Source: Voacanga thouarsii (taxonomy: Eukaryota; Streptophyta; Magnoliopsida; Gentianales; Apocynaceae). Taken from it: DNA of 64,000 bases. Below are positions 1 to 13,208 of this stretch, piece after piece. The stretch covers positions 5,837,501-5,901,500 of the forward strand of contig JANUWF010001176.1 in assembly GCA_026120185.1 (NCBI GenBank), given 5' to 3'. The stretch's first letter is position 1. The number at the start of each line of letters is the position of its first letter. The notes below the pieces were generated by a model. It searched no databases. It was given only the letters and a program-made list of their open reading frames with translations, and was not told the origin of the DNA. A program made the translations under genes and the position numbers.

Positions 1-1114
1 AACATATTTTTATCAAATAATTATATTCTCGTTTGTTATTATATGAATCTATAGGTGATTTATTTTTATATACTTTTTCATTGCATATACGTAGACAAAA
101 TTTGTTTAAGTGATTTTCTTTTAAAGGGTAGAAAAGAAAATTATTAATCTTTTCCTACTAGAAAGCAATAATATGGGATATTGGTATAAAATTTTAAAGG
201 AGAATAAATGTTTCTAATATACTAAAAAATTTCAAGGGATGTTTAAAGGGATGTCAATGCAAATAATTTTATAATAAATTAGGAACTTTACAATTTAGTC
301 TAAAGTTGAAGAGAGTAAAAAGTAGTTATTAAAAGTTTGAGATACTAATTGGTGATATGTTATTGCACATGGTACTAAAAAATAATTTACTCAATTGTAA
401 GTTTAATATAATAGAGAAATTTTCATTTATGTCTCTTCTACCACAACTAAACAAGATAAAAATTAAATGTAATTTACTTCCCTCAATAAAAGTAAAAGTG
501 CCACTTTTCCTCCCCTTCCCCCCTCCTCCCACTTTTTAAACCAAAACAAAGGTTGAAATGAATCCGTAGAATTGTGCATTTAGTTTTCGCTTCAGAAATT
601 CATTTTAATTCAGTTTTGAGAAATTTTGAAAAGAAAACGAAAACAACCAAGTTATATATAAAACTAAAAAGATGGATCCAAATTTAATTTAGTTTTATTT
701 CAGTTCAATTCAGACAAAAAAAATTTAATTTAAAACTTTTTTACTTGTGGCCGATTTAACCTATCTTAAATTTAATCTAATTTAAAATAAAATTTTATTT
801 TATATATTGTTTGAACTATCTATCCAAAGTCAAATTTAACTCAACTTATTTAAATGTAGGTTATTAAAATCACATCAAAATAACAAGAAAGAAATAAATA
901 TCGATATTATATATAATACTTTTATTTGACACTCTATTACTTTATTTTAAATTAGACATGTGAAAAAGAGTACATAGTATTTAATGCATAAATATTCATA
1001 ATATTTAATTCAAATAATGAAATATGCTTACTGAGAAATGAATTATAATATAATTTTATATTTCAAAAATAAAACTATTGTATTTTAGCACAAATATTTA
1101 ATGCTCTTAATCAC

Positions 1115-1170
<56 letters not shown>

Positions 1171-1540
1171 CAAAGGAAAAAATAAAAAAATTATTTTAAA
1201 AAATCACTTTTCGATTTGATTCAATTCTAGTGAACCATATTAATTATCAACTTGTGAAAAAAAAAAGATAATAACTACATTTTCGTTTAGTGTGTAGTAG
1301 AAATGGATTAGCGCAATCCACACCCTATTTAAAAAAAATATATCGTCCTTCATCTCTTCTTGTCATTTTTTTTCTATCTTTTGGTAAGTAATTCTCCCTT
1401 CATGTTAAGAATTGAATTTAATAGCCTAATATTTATGTTAAAGTGTTGACCTTTTTTAAAAAGAAATATTTTTCCTCATAATGAAAACTAAATTTCTTGA
1501 ATTATAACATAAAAATTATTAGGATGAGCAATGGAAGTAA
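1..1540. other. AT-rich intergenic spacer
   Basis: No coding exon is recognisable on either strand. The stretch is very AT-rich, has a pyrimidine-rich patch near 505-535 and a TA microsatellite listed separately. The short open frames around 330-540 lie on both strands of the same low-complexity DNA and resemble no family. Confidence 0.6.
1116..1167. repeat. (TA)n microsatellite
   Basis: About 26 uninterrupted TA dinucleotides. A second, shorter TA tract is present near 3798-3829. Confidence 0.9.
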
Positions 1541-1843
1541 CACACAAATATATAGAAAGAGAAAATAAAATAAATCAATAAAACACAATACGAAAACTTA
1601 ACGTGGTTCGCTCTTTCAATTAGACCTATATCCACGACTTTGAAGGAAAACACTCTACTATATAATTTTTGGACGGATAAAATTACAAACCCTCACAAAA
1701 TAACTCAAGGCCTAAAAAACTTCCAATTTATTAGGCTCAATGAGTTGATATGCTCTCATCCAAATAATGCTAACCTATTTATAGGGAAAGTCTTCATTAC
1801 TCTTCTTTAAATTATCCCATGTGGGATTGAGAAAAACTCAACA
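1541..1843 (-). repeat. 3' LTR of the copia remnant
   Basis: On the minus strand it starts TGTTGAG at 1843, immediately downstream of a purine-rich tract. It aligns with 3302-3547. The outer border is approximate. Confidence 0.6.
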
Positions 1844-1857
1844 AATCCTCAATTTTC

Positions 1858-3189
1858 TCAATTTTTCAAATTATAATAGAATCTGAAAAATTTAATGCTA
1901 TTCCCAATCCTTACAGTCTTCTTCTCTGTTGCTTCTTCCGTTTTACTTCCTTCAAGTCGCTTCTTCAAGGAATAACCATCAAAATGGTAGATATTTTTGC
2001 TCTTCTTTTTTTCTTGCATAACCAAACAGTTCCCTTTATATATTTTGCAAGACTTCCCAACTCCAACATACTTATATCCTTTTGATACCATCCTACTTAA
2101 TGAAATCATATTGACACTAGAATCAGGAACATACCTTACATTAGGAAGTATTTTGACTTTATCATTATGGAGTTTAAGACGGACTCGTCCAACGCCTTCA
2201 ACCTTCATCTTAGAGTTTTTTTCCCACATTGATGTGGTCAGAATTCCCTAATTGTAAATTATTAAACATGTCTTGGTCCTTGCAAATATGCAAGTCTGAT
2301 GCAGAATTCATTATCCAATTTGAATGCTTCTTATCAATAGTATTATCTGAACATCTCATCATTAATAAATTATTGCCCATGATCATATTTGTAAAGGAAT
2401 CACTTACTTTAGCCTTACCCATCATTTGTTCTCTTAGAACTTTTAAATCCTCTTTCATTTTTGGGCAACGATTTTAGATGTAACCAATCTCCCCACAATA
2501 ATAGTACTCAATGTCATTATTATCACTTTGGTAGAATTTTCCTCTTCTTTGATCACCTCTTCTTTTGCTTCGACTCCTCCATCTTCTCCAATTCTCTGTA
2601 GCTAGTACTCAACTATCTTCAAAATGATTTTCTTTATCATCTGGTGATTTTCTTTTAACGACTTTAACACCTTATTCAATTACAATGTGCTTTTTCCTAT
2701 TAGCAGTGACTATACCAATAGCGTGTAAGATTTGGGTAGGGTAGTTAATAAGAGCAATGCTTGCTCCTCATCTTCAATCTTCTCCCCTAAATTTTCAAGT
2801 CGAGATACTAACTCATTGAATTTATTTATATGGTCAATAATGTTACATCCTTCTTCCATCTTAAGCGAATATAGATCCATCTTCATCATTAAGTAGTTAG
2901 TCAGTGTCTTCAATGCATAATTTTTATCTAACGTATGTGATGTCTCCTTCAACACTGTAACTTTAATATGTGGAGTCAATGTTGACTGAATAATACTGAT
3001 CGCCCTTTTCTGAATAATACTCCAATTTGAATCCTTCATACTTTCTGGTTTTTCATCTTCTAATGCGGAATCAAGACCCTATTGTACTAAGTAGTCTTGA
3101 GTTGTGCATTACCACAAAGTGAAGTCAATCTTTCTATCAAACAAATGAGGTAAAATCTCATTCTTCATATATGTGAGATTTAAAGAATT
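1858..3189 (-). pseudogene. copia gag-protease remnant
   Basis: From about 3189 downwards the minus strand reads like a copia Gag N-terminus (KIDFTLW near the start, then DSNW, then the UBN2-type segment ending in LLTTLPKSY near 2720), broken by at least two stops (near 3108 and 3081). Near 2465-2500 is a zinc-knuckle relic in which the first Cys and the His are replaced by Tyr and a stop is present. Near 2330-2370 the protease motif reads NSASD instead of the usual DSGA(S/T)D, so the catalytic Asp is lost. The later piece (1858-2229) matches the region after protease (LPNVRYVPD). No working protein is possible. Confidence 0.65.
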
Positions 3190-3301
3190 CATAATAAAAT
3201 ATCTTACATCTTCTTACTCCTTTTCTCTCCTCCCTAGATCCGAACCTTACTCTTCTCCCAAGATAGAACCTTTGCTCTTCTCCCAAGCTAGAACCAGACT
3301 C

Positions 3302-3547
3302 TAAAAATTACACAATTATATAAAAAAGAAGAAAGAAAATAAATAAAAGAAAAACACTCCACTATATAATTTTTATACGAACAAAATTATAAACTCATAC
3401 AAAATAATTCAAGTCCCAAAAAACTTCCAATTTATTAGGCTCAATGAGTTGGTGTGCTCTTCCCAAAATAATACTAACCTATTTATAAGGAAAATCTTCC
3501 TTACTCTTCTTTAAATTATCCCGTGTGGAATTGAGAAAAACTCAACA
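3302..3547 (-). repeat. 5' LTR of the copia remnant
   Basis: Starts TGTTGAG on the minus strand at 3547 and aligns with the other LTR, minus an internal deletion. A weak match to the initiator-tRNA primer site lies just inside, around 3285-3296. Confidence 0.55.
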
Positions 3548-3794
3548 GAAATTAAGATGTTATCTTATTTACTTTGATAAGTTAAATAAAAAAATAGGGA
3601 TGACAACAATATGGTTCTTTTTATTGATTTTGATAAGTTACTCAATTATTTATATGACCGATAAAAATTTTAATAAAATTTGGTTTTACTTAAGTTAAGC
3701 AATAATTTATCCGATATTGTTAGATATTAATAAGATGTTTTATATTGTATTGTTTATCAATACCAATTAATTATACACACATATATACACAACA

Positions 3795-3833
<39 letters not shown>

Positions 3834-6260
3834 TTCAAATAACGAATAGTATAAAAATTTTGTTTCTCCACATATATATAAATTAATTTGATTATATATT
3901 CTTTTTATTTTATAATTTAAATTGAAAATTATTATTTATATAAATTAATTTTTAATAAATTATTAATATTTTAGTAGATAACTAATCGGAATTCATATAG
4001 TGCTAATAATTGATAAAATTGACAATATATATATTAGTAAGATAATAAGTATTATAATATTAATCGATATGATAATAATATATTTTTTTTCTCAATAATG
4101 ATAATAATAAATGATAAATTAGTCTATTACATAAACGTTGCTCCTACCAAAAACTCTTTTTATTCTATAGAGCCAGACAAGGTTCCTACCAAAATCTCTT
4201 AAGCCATGGGAGCAATGGCAACAACAACAACAATAACAATAATAATAATTATTATTATTTTTATTTTTATTTTTTTGAGAAAGTACTGGTAATTATTGTG
4301 AGATTAGAATGCAGCAATATGGAGAAACCATCTTTTCACCATATTAATTATTGGAAAAATATTTTTAAAAATTCTATATTGGTAAATTAGTACATTAAAG
4401 ATTTATATTACATTTACCTTCAAAGTCACCTTCAAACAATGCATCAGTTTTTAATGGAAATAGCTCTCTTTAAATACTTATGACATTAGAAATCTTTTAA
4501 TATTTTAATGGTATTAAGATACATTATTTAACAATAATTTATATAATTGTAATTTACTAACATTATCCTTTTTTTCTTATCATAAAAAGTTACTTTAATA
4601 ACTATCTTCTTTGATTGAAATTTTATTTTAATCTTAATTGTCAAATAGAATTACTATTGACGTGATGTATTTTTATGTAAATACTAAAGAATTTCCATTA
4701 GGATTGAAGACAAGCCTTACACATTCTTAATATATTTGATATAGGGAAGTTGAGTTTATATGAGTATTTTTCTACTTATACATATTCTTCATGTGAAAAA
4801 ATTTTGGATATTTATATCATATGCTTTACAAGTTATATTTCCTAAAAAAAAGCTAAAAAAGTATAATATGGTAAAGCCTATAGTACATAAAGACCTTATC
4901 TATCTAAGAATTTTCTCTTTTTCTAAATACAAATTAAATAAATTACATATTATATATGCAGCATCCATTATAAAATGCAATTATTCAACCATATTAATAT
5001 AATCAGGTCGTATTTCAACTAACTTAAAGTACCTTTTATTAATGGAAAATTCCCCTATTTAATCCCTAGTTTTTTAATTCAATTCACATTCCTATATTCT
5101 ACATGTGCCCAAATTTTTTTTAAAAAAATTATATAATTGGTATTGCATATTCTAATATTCAAGTTAAAGAGTAAATTTCATTCCACTTCCACATAAAAAG
5201 TAATTTCACTAAGCTTTTCATTTTTTAACATTTTTTTCTATCTTAATTTTGTTGCAAAACAATGAAATTGATGGGAAATTCATATTACCATAGTCAAAAT
5301 GGGAATAAATTTATTTACAATACTTATGAAATTAAATATCTTTTAATAGTTTAATAGTGTTCAGATATATTATCTGATAATTATCTAATTACTAATAATT
5401 AATAAAACAAGTTAAAAGCAATTATTTTTTTAATCTTAATCATTCGGTAAAATTGTTACTGATATAGTGTCTTGTATAAAAATTAGAGTGTCTCTAATTT
5501 CATGAGTATTAAAGGTGAGTCTTACTCATGAATTTGTCATGACATTATACTCCTAATTTGAATATTCATTTTTTTAGATGTATAAAAATAAATATTAATT
5601 TTTTTATAATTTACTCGTTACATTTAAAGTAAAATATTCAAATTTGAACAAGTAAATTATATCTAAATCCTTTCCCCCGGGCCAAGCATGTCTTGCCATG
5701 TGCTGATGTGCATTCCTCAAGTTCTCAATGCATCTTTTACTTCCCATTTTTTTTCATTTGTTTCTTAGGTTCAAATGTGTGTTTTTCCTTACTGAAAGTG
5801 CTATTTCTTTTCAAATACGATCCAAAGCTCAAGTCAACCTAATAAATATTTTTCCTTTCTATTTCTAAAACTCCTCTCTTTTTTTTTCCAACGAATTTCT
5901 ACTCCTAACTAATTAAAAAATGATATTATATATTTTCTTAATGAAATTATTAGTCAGTTACAATTTTTTTTTATTAATTACTATTGTATGCGCTTTTCAT
6001 ACTCTTCATAATTTTTTTCCTTTTTGAAAAAAAAAAATATTTGTATTACTTGACATAATTTTTACGTGTCTTTAAGACATTTGTCAATATGTAATAACAC
6101 AATACACATAAATATGTATTGATATTAGTTATATTATCTTGATAGTTATAAAAAATGTTAAATAAATTAATTCATACATATTATTATTATTTTCTATAAC
6201 GACTCGATTCCCTATTTTGTTTTAAACTAAAAAATATTTATATAAATCCTATCTTAATAG
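3548..6260. other. AT-rich spacer upstream of the KH gene
   Basis: No gene seen. Two stretches about 860 bp apart resemble each other in direct orientation (about 4440-4690 and 5290-5490: both contain ATACTTATGA, TCTTTTAATA and TTTTAATCTTAAT blocks), suggesting an old tandem or transposon-derived repeat. A TA tract lies at 3798-3829 and an (AAT)n/(ATT)n patch near 4228-4260. Confidence 0.5.
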
Positions 6261-6267
6261 ATTAAAA

Positions 6268-6279
6268 TATATAAATAAG
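6268..6279 (+). promoter_or_regulatory. Probable TATA box of the KH-domain gene
   Basis: TATATAAATAAG lies about 410 bp upstream of the start codon, at the point where AT-rich spacer gives way to more balanced sequence. Transcription would start near 6300, giving a 5' leader of about 380 nt. Placement is by position and sequence only. Confidence 0.45.
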
Positions 6280-6470
6280 GGTGAAAGAATAAAGCGAAGA
6301 GCAAAAGCGAACGACGCCGTGTGGTGAGGAATTGTCAAATCATTGTGTGTTGGCAATTGTTTGCCTGTGGCCTTTGCCCACCTCACTTTACCAAACTCCA
6401 AGAATCGAAATTTCACCCAAAGCATTGAACAAAAACTGCTCCGCATCTTCATTTTTACCATAAAAAACCT

Positions 6471-6572
6471 ATGCTTGCTGTTCTTTTCTACTTCCCTCTA
6501 GTCTCTGAAGCAGTCCAAACTGGCAAAACACGCCCTGATCACCTTCCAGACAAGCGAAGATTTCAAGTATGA
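6471..6572 (+). promoter_or_regulatory. Upstream ORF (33 codons) in the KH gene leader
   Basis: If transcription starts near the TATA box at 6268, the first AUG of the leader is at 6471 and opens a 33-codon frame ending in TGA at 6570-6572. A five-codon frame (6569-6583) overlaps its stop. Both end before the main AUG at 6681, so re-initiation or leaky scanning would be needed. The peptide resembles nothing I know. Whether it regulates translation is inference. Confidence 0.4.
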
Positions 6573-6680
6573 CTCCATTTTGAACTGGGTCAATCTCTTC
6601 AAGAAGTTGTTGTAGTCCTAGAGGTTTCAGCTCTAGTGATTCTTCGTTTGAAATCTTTAAGAAAAAAGACAATTTTTAAG

Positions 6681-9600
6681 ATGGATAGATCAAGATCTTC
6701 TAAGAGGTACTATTATGACCACCAAGATTATGATTCTGAAGTCATTCCTAGAACCAAACCTCGGTATAACAACAATAATAGTTACCATCAGCCACACCAC
6801 CGCCGTTCCTCGGCGTTTGGTGGGGGTGGTGGTGGTGGTGGTGGAGGGGGAAGGAAAATGCAGGACCCATCATTGAATGTGACTACTAGTTACAGAATTT
6901 TGTGCCATGATGTTAAGGCTGGGGGAGTCATTGGGAAATCAGGGAGCATTATCAAGGCTATTAGACAGCATACTGGAGCTTGGATTAATGTGCATGAATT
7001 GATTCCTGGAGACGAGGAGAGAATAATTGAGATCTCTGATACCAGACGGCGTGACCCGGATGGCAGGATGCCTGCGTTTTCGCCTGCCCAGGAGGCCTTG
7101 TTCTTGATACATGAGAGGATTTTGGAGAGTGATGGTGGTGCTGCTGGTCCTGTTCCTGGTGCTGGAGAGGATGGGTATGGTTATGGGAATAGGGATAAGG
7201 TGGTGGTGACTAGGTTGGTGGTGTCAAGGATGCATGTGGGATCTTTGTTGGGTAAAGGAGGGAAGATTATTGAGCAGATGAGGATTGAGACTAAGACTCA
7301 TATAAGGATTTTGCCTAGAGATCACACTCTGCCTCGGTGTGTTGCAATGTCTGAAGAGATTGTTCAGGTCCTCATTGTTCTTTAGCATCATAACTCCTTT
7401 GATTACTTTGATGTGCAAAGATTTGTGCATTTTAGATGTTTGTGTGTGCAGATTGTGGTAGACTAATTAATGTGGCATTTTTTGCTATGTTGCAGTACAT
7501 GCATTGTTTTACCTCCACTTCCTGCGAGTGCAAAACTTTGTGTGGACCTCTTTCCACAGTTCAAAACCAACCCAAAAACAAGATAAAAAGTTGAGTGTTG
7601 CTGGGGAGTGGTGGTGTTTGAGATTGAATTGCACGTCCTCATTTAGGGATTGGATCCCATATCAGAAGGACATGCCATGGCATGTTGCACTGATAGTTTG
7701 GAAGCATAGGTGCTTTTCAAAATAGACAGAGAAATCAAACATGTGGCCATCAGCCATTTGTCTGGGTTCCCAATTGGAATCCTAGGAGAGAAAAGAGTTT
7801 TGTCAGGCAGGAGAAGTGATTAAAATGAGTTCTAAAGGATAAATAACATTAACGAAGAAACTGATAACCATGGCACCTAACTAGATTTTCATTATTTCAT
7901 TCATTTCCTGCAGTAGATGAAGCTTAATTGTAGTCTCTTAACAAGGAATTTAGAAGCAGAATGCTTCTCAAAAAGGCTAGCAATCAAACAAGTACCAGTG
8001 AGAGATTTTGTATTAGTTCCAGAGTTGGCCATCTTGGGAGAGAGAGATCTAGTGGAAGAATAAGGGTGGGAAGGATGGGTAGGGAAAGCATGTACAACAA
8101 AGGCACTGAAGCTACATTATGACAAGGCAAAACATGGAGAGTCATATAGGATAGGACTAGTAACAACTATGGGGGAAAAATAGGACTATTGGGGACTCCT
8201 TTCACACTCCCAAGTGTAGAATACTGGGTTTTTTTTTCTCTTAATAAAGGTTTTGTATTTGTTTTGTGTGCTAGCTGAAGCTGAATTTGGTTGCTTTATT
8301 GTCTTCGGCACACTTGTTCACCCCCCCCCCCACCCCACCCTCTTTTATTTCTTTATAAGAAGTTGGAAACACATTAATGAGTTTATACACTTCTTTTTCA
8401 AATCAGCTATATTGACCATGTTTGACAGTCTTTCTTGTATATCTTGCTACATTTTTTGGAAGCACAGAGGCGCAGTTGTATGTTTCTTCCAATTAACTAT
8501 TTGAGTGGGGGAGACTGTACTTCTTAAGCATAGCTTTTGATTCCTTCATTGCTAATGGTTCAATTCTCTTGCCTGCTTGAACTTGCAATTTATTGGTGCT
8601 TTTTGGCAGAAGATCATATCTTGTAGCCAACTGCATGATAGTGCAAGAGTTCTTATCCTGTATTGGGTAATGTGTTTTATTGTACATCAGGTGTCAAATT
8701 ATATTTTTACAGGTTTTGGCAGGTACTTTTGATCAATATTGATGTAGAGAGAACTGGTCTAATCACGGGGGTTGATTGGGTTAGGAATATTCACTATTTA
8801 GACTTCAGTCGGTGGTTCTGGAAACTGTTTGAAGACACAATTTTTAAGGCTGCCTTTCATTTGAGTTGATCAGAATGGTGAGATGGATTTAAGTTAAATC
8901 TGATTATAATAATCCAAGGATCAAATAGCTTTTATGCATTCTTTGCTCTATGAAAATTGACTATGGTACTGTACTGTTTTCTCTGTCGCTTTGTTATTAT
9001 ACCACGCCCAAGAAGGTATAAAGTGCAAGCGCCTTCCATTTGCGTTTTGACCAGTAAAAGTATTTAGCAAAAGGCGTGTGCACTTTAGGTAAATGCACAT
9101 GAAGCAGAAAGCAGAAATAAGTGCAATGAACTGCTTCTTGTTAGTCATGAACCTTCTTCTTCTTCTTTTTTTGTGTGCGTGTGCATGCGCCGGAGTTTCT
9201 TTTTTGAACCAATAGGTATTTGGCATTTTCACCTTGGCTGTCCTAATTCAGATTCCATAGTTCTAATTCTTTCTATTCTTCCATTTTCTTAAAGTTCATG
9301 GCTGTAGCACCCCATCTCCATCCCTCCTCTCCCCATCCTCTACCCCCACCCCCAAAAAAAAAAAAAAAAAAAAAAAGAAGCTATGCATTTAGAGAAACCA
9401 ATTAATGAAATTCCTTTTTGTCTTAGTGTATGGGTGAAGATGATATGTACAACCCCGATTCCCCTTCATTGCCACGTCAGGAAGGATAATGGTTTGAGGC
9501 ATTTATTTTGCTGCTTATTGTGGAGTTGTAATTGAAAACTTTGTTAACTACATATGCCTAAGTAAGAAAGCTGTAGATCTATAGAAAGAAATTAACAATT

Positions 9601-12600
9601 GAGTTTGTTATTTTCTTACGAAATGGATAGATGTAACTGAAGATTGAGGAGCAGCTGACTAAGGCATAGTTCAGTTTGTGGAAGGGATAGGGAGGAGGGG
9701 GAGAGGAACAAATATTCCACCTATGGAAAGTATTTGGTTTTACCTTAATTTTTATCTGGTATGTGTGGGAGTGGAGGAAAGAGAAATGTTACTTTACTTT
9801 TTTATCCTTTGTTCTCCATCTTATATTTGATTTTTAAAGCTCAAAAAGAGGTCAAATTTGTAATTAGTGTTGTTCATTTCCTTTAATGCCTCCCAATCCC
9901 TCCAATTTAGGAGAGGAAAAAATGTTGATGTGGAGGGGGGTGTGGTACCACTCTAATTTACTTCTCCTCCACATTTATGCTCTAACCAAAAGAAGTTAAA
10001 AAAAAAAAAAAAGACACTCTGTTTTCTTTAATACATCTAACAAGTGATTTCCAGCGCACAAGGTAGGGCTTCTTATCTCTGCAGAGGCGGGATGATCAAA
10101 GCAGCAAGTTAAATATTTTCTTAGTGATATTGAACTATTGGTTCTGAAAATACCATTTGAAAGTTTAAACAAGAGTGAATGGTGAGGTGTGACATTAGCA
10201 GCCTAGCTCTCTGTGGTAAAACAATTGTTTTAGTAACTTTGGAAGTTCCTGTTGCTTCTAAGTTTATTTGGCTTTGAATTGAAGTGGATCAGGTGTAGAA
10301 GAAGGCTAATCCCTTTGAACGTTTAAATAATAACTGTGGTTACCTATGAAAAACTAGTAACAGTACAAGCAGGTTATCTGTTTTGCAAAACTAGGAACAT
10401 GTAATTGTCTGGTGCTTACTGTTCTGGGATATCTGTTATTTTTAAATGTTGTTTAGGATGCTTTCTTGCTGTGTGCAGCTTATAAGCATTTCCCCACATT
10501 TATGTATTCTCCTATTTTGTATTTTGATGTCTACCTAACTGGTGCAAAATGTCAATATTACGATTTTTGGCTACTGAATAGGCATCTAAAATTTATCTAA
10601 TTTGCAGGTTGTGGGTGATGCCAATGCTGTTAAAAATGCTGTAGCAATTATATCCACACGATTGCGAGAAAGTCAACATCGTGATCGCAGCCATTTTCAG
10701 GGTCGGATGCATTCACCTGAGCGATTCTTCCCTCCTGATGATGATTTTATCCCTCACATCAACAATTCAATCCGCAGGACTTCTGCAGATGGGAGTAATT
10801 TTGGGTCTAGGTTTTCTGCTGGACTAACGGGTGGTCGGGGAAATAACTATTCCACACGCCGGTATGGGCATGCCAGTGATTCTGAAGCTGCCCTTATCAC
10901 TGACAATGCACAGTTGTTTTCGGGTGAAGACCTTGTGTTTCGAATTCTTTGCCCGGTTGAGAAGGTTGATCGTGTTGTTGGGGAATCAGATGGGATTGTA
11001 GATCTGCTTCAAAATGAAGTTGGTGTGGATGTCAAGGTCACTGATCTTGTAGCTGGCTCAAATGAGCAGATCATTATTGTTACCTCGGATGAGGTACCTT
11101 TTGCATATTTACTATTTCAAAAGCATCTATACTCTATTGTCCTTATTTTCTGATTGTAGTTGCACTATTGTATGTCATTTTATAGACAGTGAATGTCTAT
11201 AAATCTTGGAAGCAAAGGTTGCTTTAATGCAGTGTTTGCACATTTTTGCCTTGAAATAAGGAGAGTTTACTTTTTTACCTGAATTCTTTCACCTTGTGCA
11301 TTTGGTGTTGCTATTTTCATGTCAGCTAGTAAAAGCATTGGTTATAAGGCACAGTAATCTCCTCGTGTACTAAAAGTTTTAAGGGTTCCCGGCTTGATAT
11401 CTTTTAGGGTCCTGATGACGAGCTATTTCCCGCACAAGAAGCTTTGCTCCATATTCAAACCCGCATTGTAGATATTGATCCAAAAAAAGAAAACATTGTT
11501 ACCACCCGGTTACTTCTGCAATCAGATGAAATTGGATGCTTTGATGGAAGAGATGGATCATTGTCCGGATTGAAAAAAATAGTTGGTGTGGATATACAAA
11601 TTCTTCCGCATGAAGAACTTCCTATATGTGTATCCGAAACCGATGAGGTTGTACAGGTCTGTTAATCAAACTCCTATGGTTTCAAAACTCCATGCTCATG
11701 GATGCATTAATCTTAGCCCAATTTCATAGTGTACTTTTATGGTGATATAAATATCAGACAAGTTGAACACACATTCTTCTTTCCATGTTTGTAGTTTGTT
11801 TATCTCCTGAAAATTTGTTGCCTCCTCATAAAAAATTCCTGCTTATCAAGTTGACCATAAGAAATTTAATTTTTTTTTGAAAAAAAAAAAAAGGATAAGT
11901 TATAGGCTAAGTCATGACTATAAAAAATTTCTGCTTGAATTGTATTCCTGGCATAGTTAAAGTTCAGCTTTGTATTTCTGCAGATTGTGGGGGAGATTAA
12001 AGCTGCTCGAGAAGCACTTGTTGAGGTGACATCAAAGCTTCGGAGTTACATTTATCGGGATTTCTTTCAAAGGGATATGCCCGAATCTAGTCCCATGGAG
12101 AGTAATCTGGTGTCTGAGGCAGCTTCTGGCAACAATATGGTCCCATCTCAAGAAGAGCACTCTAGGGCTGATCCTCCCACTTTAGCTCATCAGAATGCAT
12201 TCACTACAGCTACTGCTCTGCCAACAAACACTGGCACCACACAACCATTGAATGTAAGAAAATGGTCCTGTTTATTTGCATTCCATATACCTACTTTTTG
12301 ACCTCAAGAATGCTATTTACTTTCCATCTTAACGTGGAAATTTGCTTTTGGTCATGGCTTGCTTTATAAAATAATAATAAAAAAGGTCCTTGTTCTGTTC
12401 TTTTAATTGGACTTGAACCCTCTGCCTCCCTTATCATCTTCAGCACACTGCGCATTGTATTCCGGTTTGTTGTTGCGGGATACCTAAGTTATGTGAATTA
12501 AAATCTACCTGCTTTATTATACAAATAAACATCTCTGGTTTTGCAGGACTCTGCAACTTCTGCCAGTGATACAGTTAAGCAAAATGAAATTGATCGCCGT

Positions 12601-13208
12601 GAAGATGTGCCAAATGGATTGGCTAGGTACTCAATCTCAACCTTTTTTGGGCAAATATGGATTGATTGGTCATTTGTATTGACTCCTTACCTCTTTCTTG
12701 TATTGCTAGAATTTCTATTCCATTGGTCACCAGGAGTATACTGGAAGTTGTAATACCACCACATGCAGCATCCAAACTAATTACAAAATCCAGAAACAAA
12801 CTTGCTCAGATTAGTGAGGTCTGTTTAGCTTCTGTCTCTCCTGCTTTATCGTATTTGGCAAGATTTGGTATAAATCTCATTTCTGTCAACCTTCATGTGA
12901 ACAGTTATCTGGAGCGAATGTTAAGCTCATTGAGGATAGACCAGAGGTAACAGAGAAGATAATTCAAATATCAGGCACTCCGGAGCAAGCCGAAAGAGCT
13001 CAGAGCTTGCTTCAAGGATTCATTTTGAGCAGTAAGTGATCTCCTCCCTCACTCCTTAAAAACTTTCCACCATCCGATCCCCCACCCTCCTCCCAAATCA
13101 TGCAGTCATATCCACACCACTTCCTTTTTTTAAGCTAAATGTGCACTATTATCTGTAAATTGACTTGCTACTTTCCATGACTATTCAGCTGAAGAAGATG
13201 CTCCCTGA
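6681..13208 (+). CDS. RCF3: KH-domain RNA-binding protein, RCF3/HOS5-like (8 exons)
   Basis: Coding exons: 6681-7367, 10608-11093, 11408-11656, 11984-12253, 12547-12626, 12734-12818, 12905-13031, 13189-13208; all introns are GT-AG, phases match, and the sum is 2004 nt (667 codons plus TGA). The start is ATG 6681 (MDRSRSSKRYY); an in-frame extension from 6636 begins with GTG and is not used. After a basic, Tyr-rich N-terminus and a Gly run (residues about 48-58) come five KH domains: KH1 about 70-150 (loop GKSG), KH2 about 175-255 (GKGG), KH3 about 320-400 (degenerate GESD), KH4 about 410-495 (GRDG), KH5 about 575-655 (degenerate TKSR). Arabidopsis RCF3, a nuclear KH protein acting with a CTD phosphatase in stress gene expression and pre-mRNA processing, has this length and layout. 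The neighbouring bL9 gene agrees with that identity. No defects seen. Confidence 0.9.
7368..10607 (+). other. Intron 1 of the KH gene (3.2 kb)
   Basis: It separates KH2's last strand from its C-terminal helix. The donor is CAG|GTCCTC, a weak match to consensus; the acceptor is TTTGCAG. Read-through meets a stop at 7383-7385, so intron retention would leave a protein with about one and a half KH domains. It contains a C-rich run at 8322-8340, a long A run at 9353-9377 and another near 9999-10013. No exon or transposon is recognised inside. Confidence 0.75.

Larger units (their letters stand above)
1541..3547 (-). mobile_element. Decayed, internally deleted Ty1/copia retrotransposon
   Basis: Two similar flanks (about 1541-1843 and 3302-3547) surround gag-like sequence. 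Read on the minus strand both flanks begin TGTTGAGTTTTTCTCAAT and share the block around 1645-1843 / 3350-3547, as LTRs would. Between them, minus strand, are a copia-type Gag, a ruined zinc knuckle and a protease-like segment; integrase, reverse transcriptase and RNase H are missing, so the internal region is only about 1.5 kb. A purine-rich tract lies just inside the downstream LTR (1844-1870). The outer end near 1541 is approximate, and the LTR copy at 3302-3350 has lost about 60 bp. No convincing target-site duplication was found. The element is old and non-autonomous. Confidence 0.7.

Noticed and set aside
6636..6680. N-terminal extension of the KH protein from 6636
   Set aside because: The extension begins with GTG, not ATG; the first in-frame ATG is 6681 and gives the N-terminus expected for RCF3-type proteins.
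7504..7725. 73-codon open frame in KH intron 1
   Set aside because: No family resemblance, no splice context, and it lies within an intron that must be removed to join KH2.
8948..9232. 94-codon minus-strand frame in KH intron 1
   Set aside because: Built from low-complexity CT/GT repeats; no motif.
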